From Oxytricha trifallax (lineage: Eukaryota; Ciliophora; Spirotrichea; Sporadotrichida; Oxytrichidae): 64,000 bases of DNA. Under the pieces are notes generated by a model. The model worked only from the letters and a program-made list of their open reading frames with translations. It was not told the DNA's origin and did not search any database. How positions within the stretch are numbered: the first letter of the stretch is position 1; every line of letters begins with the position of its first letter. The stretch lies in assembly GCA_000711775.1 (NCBI GenBank), contig ARYC01000265.1:110352-174351 (forward strand), written 5' to 3'. Below, piece after piece: positions 58,624 through 64,000 of this stretch. The position numbers were made by a program, and so were the translations under genes.

Positions 58624-60540
58624 ATGTCAAGTATTGAATAATCTGACTAGAAGCAAAACTTGCTCTCTCAATAAGAATCTCAAGCCTATTTAAATCCTTA
58701 ATAATAATCTCCAAATGATTAATTTCGATTGAATAATTCACAGTACCAATCTTTACCACAAACTACTCACAAATTCCCTCGAGTTATTCATAACTATGAA
58801 AATAATGAATTTGAATAGAAAATATAAGAATAAACAATAATCACAGATCTCACATCTGAAGTAGGTACAAACATACCAAGTAGAACCTCTTTGCTCATTA
58901 AGAACACTCAAATATAGTAATTTCGAGGAAATAGTGCTTTTCTAGCAAAATTTGTAATTGTTATGATTTTTGCAGGAATGTAGATGGGCTATATTTTATC
59001 ATGTATGAATGGATTAGAGGAACTATTTGAAGCCAAATTCGACATTGGAGAGAGTACAAGAGATTTATGGCAATCTTTATTTGGATCAAGTGGAGTCTTT
59101 GGACTTGCTGTAGGATCAATGGGCTCTGGCTATTTAATGAAGAATGGTAGAAAGAGGACCTTGATCATTTCATCATCGATTGGAATTGCAGGAGTAGCAA
59201 TGCAATAAATACCCACCATGGCTACTATCATTATTGGTAGAGTAATTTATGGAATTGCTACAGGAATTTATTCTGTCGCTGTAGGAAGGTATATTGAGGA
59301 AACTGTGCCCCACTAACTTTTGACTCTTTACTCACCTATTTATTTATGTGGAACTTCTCTAGCCAAACTTATGGTATTTGTTATAAATGCAGGTCTGCCC
59401 GAAGATCATGAAAGAGAGGAACTTAAATAATCAGAATTCTGGAGAGTCATAAAATCTTATATTGATTTTCATATTTGAATTAGTATTTAAAATCATACTT
59501 TATCTGTTTACTTGGTCTCCCGATGGTTTTATTCACACTAGTCCTTCTTGGTACTATATTTGTAATAAAGCACGATACTCCAAAATTTTTAATCATAAAT
59601 AAAAAGCACGATGAGGCTATTCTAGCAATATCAGAGATCTATCACAAAGATGAGAATCCACAAGAGATATTTGGTCATTTAAGCAAAAACTATAGCAAAA
59701 AAACTGATAAAATTGCTGTTAAAGAGGCGCTATTTGGGGTTTCATATAGAATGGCTACAATAGTTATGTTTGCCTTAGTTATTTTTCATGAATTTAGTGG
59801 ATATGCCTCAATTATTTTATACTCTAAGAAAATTTTTAAGAGCATGTAGCCTTCTGCTCTTACTCCTAAATAATGCAATTAAACTTGCTTTAATATCAAA
59901 AATAACAATTTTAGTAGTCAGCTAATATAAAAAGATTTAAATGTTTACATGATCGGAATAGTGAACTTCTTAGGAACAGTCGCTTCAGTTTTTATTATCA
60001 AAAGATTTGGTAGAAGAACTTTATTAATTCCTGGCCATGTTATGATGGGTTTAATAAATATCATTATTGGACTTGCAGCTAATTATCATTAAGACGCAGT
60101 GATAGTATCTTTTATTGTAACTTTCTGTGCAGTTTACTAAATTTTTAATGGCCCTATAATTTGGATGTAAACTATGGTGAAAATATTCTTAAATAAAATT
60201 CATAATTTCTCTGAAAAAATAAAATAGTTTATCTCTCAGAAGTAGCTGTCGATTAAGCTCTTGCATTTACTTTTCTTGCATTGTGGTTGGCTTATCTAGT
60301 AATAGGCATCTCGACACCCTTCATGTTTACCAATATTGGAGTTTAAGGGGTATTTTTCTTGTTTGGAGCGATTTCGCTCTTGGCAGCAGTTTTTTGTTAA
60401 ACTTAAATTTTGGAATTAAACAATTATTTGAATGGAATTTTCATAATAATATTATTATGGTTTATTTCTTACTCAGAGAAACTAGAGGATTAAGTGATAA
60501 AGAAAAAAAATTGCTCTATGCTCCAAAATAAAAAGAATGA
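58624..60540 (+). CDS. MFS sugar transporter-like protein
   Basis: Membrane transporter of the major facilitator superfamily, sugar porter family. ATG at 58624 begins a Gln/Ser-rich cytoplasmic N-terminus of about 110 residues. Then come TM1 (LAKFVIVMIFAGMQMGYILS), TM2 (GVFGLAVGSMGSGYLMKNGR, with the family's G-x3-D/G-R-x-G/K-R/K loop), IIGRVIYGIATGIYSVAVGR and YIEETVPH (the PESPR-like position). The central loop runs DTPKFLIINKKHDEAI. The second half has GTVASVFIIKRFGRRTLLIP, GPIIW, then AVDQALAFTFLALWLAYLVI and a C-terminal RETRGLSDKEK motif, matching the PETKG signature. Frame is restored by two IESs (pointers TAAAATC and GTTT) and an intron at 60167-60227 that gives GPIIW-IYLSEVAVDQA. The stop TGA is at 60538. 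The substrate is inferred only from the family; hexose or polyol transport is likely. Confidence 0.9.
59450..59494 (+). other. IES in transporter gene, pointer TAAAATC
   Basis: TAAAATC at 59450-59456 and 59488-59494. Excising 38 bases joins WRVIKSY to FICLLGLPMVLF. Unexcised, the frame meets a TGA. Confidence 0.9.
60389..60463 (+). other. IES in transporter gene, pointer GTTT
   Basis: GTTT at 60389-60392 and 60460-60463. Excising 71 bases joins ISLLAAV to YFLLRETRGLSDK in frame. The pointer is short; the conserved RETRG end fixes the junction. Confidence 0.8.
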
Positions 60541-60756
60541 ATTTAATTATATTTAAAATTAATTTCAACTAATAAATTCAACTTATTAACGTCAAAGATT
60601 ATAATCATATAGAACTTTCGAATTTCTATTATAAAATATATAAATTTTTATTCAAACAATCAAAATCTCAAAACCTCTTCAAATTAGCATCTCTATATAA
60701 TTATTGGAATTTTCTTTTGTTATAAATAGCTTTAATACTAAGTATAATAATTAATA

Positions 60757-61171
60757 TTGTAGAAATATATTTGAATTTGGAAAATTAAATATAATTAAAT
60801 TAATAATAAATCAAAATCGTGGCAGTTAAAGTTGGCCAATTTAAACGATCTTGGGCTCATTCGATAGAGAATTCAAAATTAGCTGGACTTTACTATTGGC
60901 GGTACTATTTTATCGCATCCCTGGAGCGAGATAACTTGACTTTAATGTGAGGGTATAATTTAATGAATTTAGAGGTGTTTAATTAAAGTGAAGTTATCTC
61001 GCTCCAAGGATGAGATAAAATAGTACCGCCAATAGTAAAGTCCAGCTAATTTTGAATTCTCTATCGAATGAGCCCTAGATCGTTTAAATTGGCCAACTTT
61101 AACTGCCACGATTTTGATTTATTATTAATTTAATTATATTTAATTTTCCAAATTCAAATGTATTTCTACAA
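60757..61171. mobile_element. Foldback element: near-perfect 190-bp inverted repeats
   Basis: Left arm 60757-60946 and right arm 60982-61171 are reverse complements with only a handful of mismatches, separated by a 35-base loop. The ends read TTGTAGAAATA... and ...TATTTCTACAA, and each is flanked by TA (60755-60756 and 61172-61173), as expected for a TA target duplication of Tc1/mariner-type DNA transposons. The inner half of each arm is less AT-rich than the surroundings (contains GGAGCGAGATAACTT and GGACTTTACTATTGGCGG). There is no open frame of note. The best reading is a non-autonomous foldback transposon or MITE; a germline hairpin with another function cannot be excluded. Confidence 0.88.
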
Positions 61172-61173
61172 TA

Positions 61174-62069
61174 GTTGTAAATATCAACTTATTTTTTGCA
61201 CTTTACAATCCCTTCAATCAAATTTATTTTAAATTTGTTATACTTTTTTTATACTTTTCTTTTAAGCATGCTTCTGAAAAACTATATTTATTAAGATCTA
61301 TAGTTGTGCTTTTCCCCTCCCAAATAATCGATTGATTCTCTCAACTAATTATAAAGGTACATAATCTTACCACCCTATATTCTCCTCTTGATTAACAATC
61401 AAAATTCTCGATTGAAAATAAGCATTTCAAAATTTATTCATAAATAGAAATATTCATAAAAAATAAATGTAAATTTAATTTTAGAAAATTATGTAATATA
61501 CCATAAATCATAAAGAAATTAATTAGTTAGGCCTTCAATCTAATTATCAATCAATTATTTATTTAATTATCAAATCGTTATCTAATTTAAAGATTCCGAT
61601 TAAATTCTTAAAGAGCAGCTTCTCATTTTTACACTTAGTTTAATAAATATATATCTTAACCTTAATTAAATTATTAAAACGAAGAATCTTTATACTTATT
61701 TTTCAAATTTTACCCATCATTGATTTAAGAATGTTGAAATTTAAGGTGTATTTGATTATTTTATTTAAAATGAAATATTTGTTGATTGTTTAGAATTTAA
61801 TTAGAGAGTTCTAATCAAAAATGATGATTAATTAATTTATAAAGGCCAAGTATTTTAAAACTGCATTTATTCTTCATTTTAGAATTCATTTTAATTATCG
61901 TTATTTTAACCAGAATAAAAAATGTGTTATGACTAGATTTATACAGTATTTGCAATTACAATTGGGTTTTGTTATTAAAAGAAATTGGTTCTCCACATAG
62001 TTTCTGTTTAAAATTTCATTTACGGAGACTATATAACCGTATAATCTTAAAACTAACCAATTTAACATT
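61174..62069. other. AT-rich spacer before the TBE element
   Basis: About 900 AT-rich bases between the foldback element and the transposon end. I see no coding block. Eliminated germline DNA is likely. Confidence 0.45.
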
Positions 62070-62227
62070 CAAAACCCCAAAACCCTTTCAGTAGTTTGAT
62101 TGAGTTTTTGATTGATAAGTAGACTATTAGTGCATACTTTATTAGGGTTTTAATAGGGTTTATGTAGGGGTTTAATGTTTAAATATTAGTAATTTAAGTG
62201 AGTATAACAAGCGAGTTTTAAAATATA

Positions 62228-63672
62228 TCACACAAACATAAGCTTAGAGTCATGTGGCAGTTCTCTGAATCTTATCTTTCTAAGTTGATGTTTGATCGCT
62301 TCTATTGTTTGTTAATTCTCTTAGCATGGCTTGATAATAGTTGAGTATGAAAGTTCTCTAAGACCTCCATTTATTTTATTTTTATCGAGATATTGTTTAA
62401 TTCTCTGCTTAGAATCTCTCTCACCCCCGCAGCTAAAGTAATCGTTTCTTGCCATGTCGCTCTCTATTATTATTAATGCTAGAGCCCAGATATCCCATAA
62501 AGTGCCTCCATCTCTCCAATCCTCTCTCTCTGGGAAATATCCAGGAGTGCCGTATACATTTCCTTATGCAGAGGCTTGCACTCTTTGAGCTCTGTTGAAG
62601 TCAATAATATAAACTCTAAGAGGCTGAAAGTTCATCATGATATTCTCTGGCTTTAAGTCTCTATGAACATAACCTAGCTTGTGAAGCTCTTCAATCCCTT
62701 CAACTATCTGCTATACTATCTAGCTAATTTATCTCTGACATCTATTGACAGATAAGAATTCTCTGTAAGTCATTTCAAGTAAAGAAAGCCTGAAGGCTAC
62801 ATAATCTTTACCAAGTAAAATAGCATCAAGCTAGATGATATGCCTACACTCATTTAACTTTGCCTTTTAAAGAGCATAATACTCATTAGCAAATTCCATT
62901 TAGAACTTGTCATCAGCAAGGAAGCAATTGAAAGGATATATCTTATAACATATTAGTCATCAGTAATGACTCTCTTCTCTATTTTATCTTCAAGAGTGAG
63001 GTAGCTTTCTAGGCAAGAATCTAAGTCAATAATTTGTAATATGGGAATCTTCATTGCCTCTATTTTAACCATAATTTTATTGATATCAGAGACTGGAAAG
63101 TTCTTGACTGCTTTCTTCATTTTAACTTACTTCTAGACTTCAACTCTAAGAGACTCCACTGGATTTTTTGATCTTCTTTTTTAGAGGAATCTATTACCTG
63201 TAGGTTCATGAATAAAGGCAATACTTTGAATGTGAATTTTCTTTAAGTGCACTTTGAGGTCTCTGTGAGAATATGGCTTCTCACAGAACTCACAGACATA
63301 CTTCCCATCTTTCTTTTAATGCTTGAGATATAACCTTGTCATATCGTTGTGTATATCTCTCAAGTGTCTCTTATAAGTTGACTTGTAAGGGAAAACTTTA
63401 TTGAATTCTTTGCATTAATAGTCAACTTTGGCTGGGATTTATTAATGCTCTATGGCGGGTTGCTTAACCTCCTCCTCAATTTGCATAGCTTCTTCGATAA
63501 CCTCCTACTTAATTTATATTTAAATCTCAAAGCTAGACTGGTCAAAGTTGTCTTAAGTAGGCTCCCACTGAGTATAAGCCTCTCTGGTCTCTACTTTTCT
63601 TGGTTGCTGGAATGATAACTTTTATTGACTTGATCCAAGTAATGCCGCTCTTCTTAACAGGTTAGCGCTCAT
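62228..63672 (-). pseudogene. TBE zinc-finger/kinase gene (57-kDa type), frameshifted
   Basis: ATG at 63672 (MSANLLRRAALLGSSQQ) to TGA at 62228-62230, 1445 bases, one short of a whole number of codons for about 482 residues, matching the 57-kDa TBE protein size. N-terminal half: an acidic/Gln segment and two C2H2 fingers. The second is intact (YVCEFCEKPYSHRDLKVH..H); in the first, the second Cys is replaced by Phe (codon at 63403-63405), so metal binding should be lost. C-terminal half is a protein-kinase fold: catalytic loop HRDLKPEN, DFN where most kinases have DFG, GTPGYFPERE around the APE position, and DIWALAL. The two halves are in different frames; the shift lies at about 62943-62957. 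The copy is therefore probably inactive, unless a sequencing error explains the missing base. Uses TAA/TAG as Gln like the host. Confidence 0.85.
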
Positions 63673-63847
63673 TTTAGTTTTCTGATATATTTTATTATAA
63701 TAATAATAAAATCTACCTAGATAAAATTATATAGTAGAGTATAAGACACTCTAGTAGATTCTTTGCTGAGCGTTAAGAAAATTAACTAACCATAAAAGAC
63801 TGTAAGTTGACATATTTTATGAGAATTTTATACATTTTAGTAAATTA

Positions 63848-64000
63848 AAATACTCCTAATGAAGTTTTGTTTCTGTAGGAGGTCCTCCAAATCTAGTTTG
63901 AACTTAATTTGGAGGTAAAGTTATTAAACATTTATAAATTTAATAAGCTCCTAATTAAGTTTTAACCTTAAAATTTAACTCCTAATAAAGTTTGAACTTA
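63848..64000. repeat. Degenerate repeats of CTCCTAATnAAGTTT inside the TBE
   Basis: The motif CTCCTAATnAAGTTT occurs near 63851, 63948 and 63978, and TTTGAACTTA occurs near 63897 and 63991. Between them a small inverted repeat CCTCCAAAT...AATTTGGAGG spans 63886-63916. These lie between the zinc-finger/kinase start and the window end, in a noncoding part of the TBE. The window edge cuts the array. Confidence 0.6.

Larger units (their letters stand above)
62070..64000. mobile_element. TBE transposon, one end and zinc-finger/kinase gene
   Basis: The end at 62070-62085 reads CAAAACCCCAAAACCC, the telomere-like terminus of the inverted repeats of Oxytricha telomere-bearing elements (TBEs), directly preceded by ATT, which fits the ANT target duplication described for TBEs. 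A gene for a C2H2 zinc-finger/kinase protein follows at 62228-63672, matching the 57-kDa protein gene carried near one end of TBEs. The 42-kDa transposase and 22-kDa genes would lie beyond the window. The right end of the element is not included. The degenerate G-rich stretch at 62147-62177 (AGGGTTTTAATAGGGTTT) lies within the terminal region. TBEs act in IES and transposon elimination in Oxytricha; that is knowledge of the family, not visible here. Confidence 0.85.

Overview
The window looks like micronuclear (germline) DNA of a hypotrich/stichotrich ciliate of the Oxytricha-Stylonychia kind. Four things point there. (1) In every recognisable gene TAA and TAG sit at glutamine positions and only TGA stops. 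(2) C4A4-type telomere repeats occur inside the DNA, including the end of a TBE-like transposon. (3) Genes are cut by short AT-rich insertions flanked by direct repeats (pointers); taking out one pointer plus the insertion restores the reading frame and the conserved protein. I resolved twelve of these internal eliminated segments (IESs). (4) Composition is very AT-rich, with short GT-AG introns as well. Genus and species cannot be fixed from the sequence alone.

Layout: 1-624 (-) start of an acidic protein; 1066-3938 (+) heat shock transcription factor, preceded by a CCCCAAAACCCC block; 4101-9062 (-) coiled-coil/Kelch protein; 9215-~11130 (-) and 11181-15457 (-) coiled-coil proteins; ~16110-18713 (+) acyl-CoA oxidase paralogue 1; ~19200-22229 (-) Slo-type K+ channel with RCK domain; ~22500-26652 (-) Gln/Asn-rich gene; 27944-28432 (-) small Cys-rich protein; 29159-31912 (+) acyl-CoA oxidase paralogue 2; 32290-34926 (+) RCC1-repeat/SAM protein with a possible separate upstream gene; 35095-38454 (-) unknown gene, cut at least four times; 38841-39212 (+) small charged protein; 40226-48760 (-) very AT-rich, Gln-rich fragmented gene; 49752-51522 (+) unknown; 51669-52344 (+) PPIH-type cyclophilin, convergent with 52513-53870 (-) GPATCH11-like G-patch protein; ~54063-54570 (+) small membrane protein; 54824-55915 (-) Gln/Ser-rich protein; ~56200-58012 (-) leucine-rich-repeat protein; 58624-60540 (+) MFS sugar transporter; 60757-61171 a near-perfect 190-bp-arm inverted repeat; 62070 to the window end, one end of a TBE transposon carrying the zinc-finger/kinase gene (62228-63672, -), which is damaged.

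The genes do not form operons; each is probably its own nanochromosome after macronuclear development. The connecting theme is genome rearrangement: IESs, pointers, telomere-like sequences, a foldback element and a TBE element. Two acyl-CoA oxidases give a direct comparison of IES and intron turnover, and two spliceosome-linked genes (PPIH, GPATCH11-like) lie tail to tail. Boundaries of CDS entries on fragmented genes are spans from first to last recognisable codon, not contiguous reading frames.
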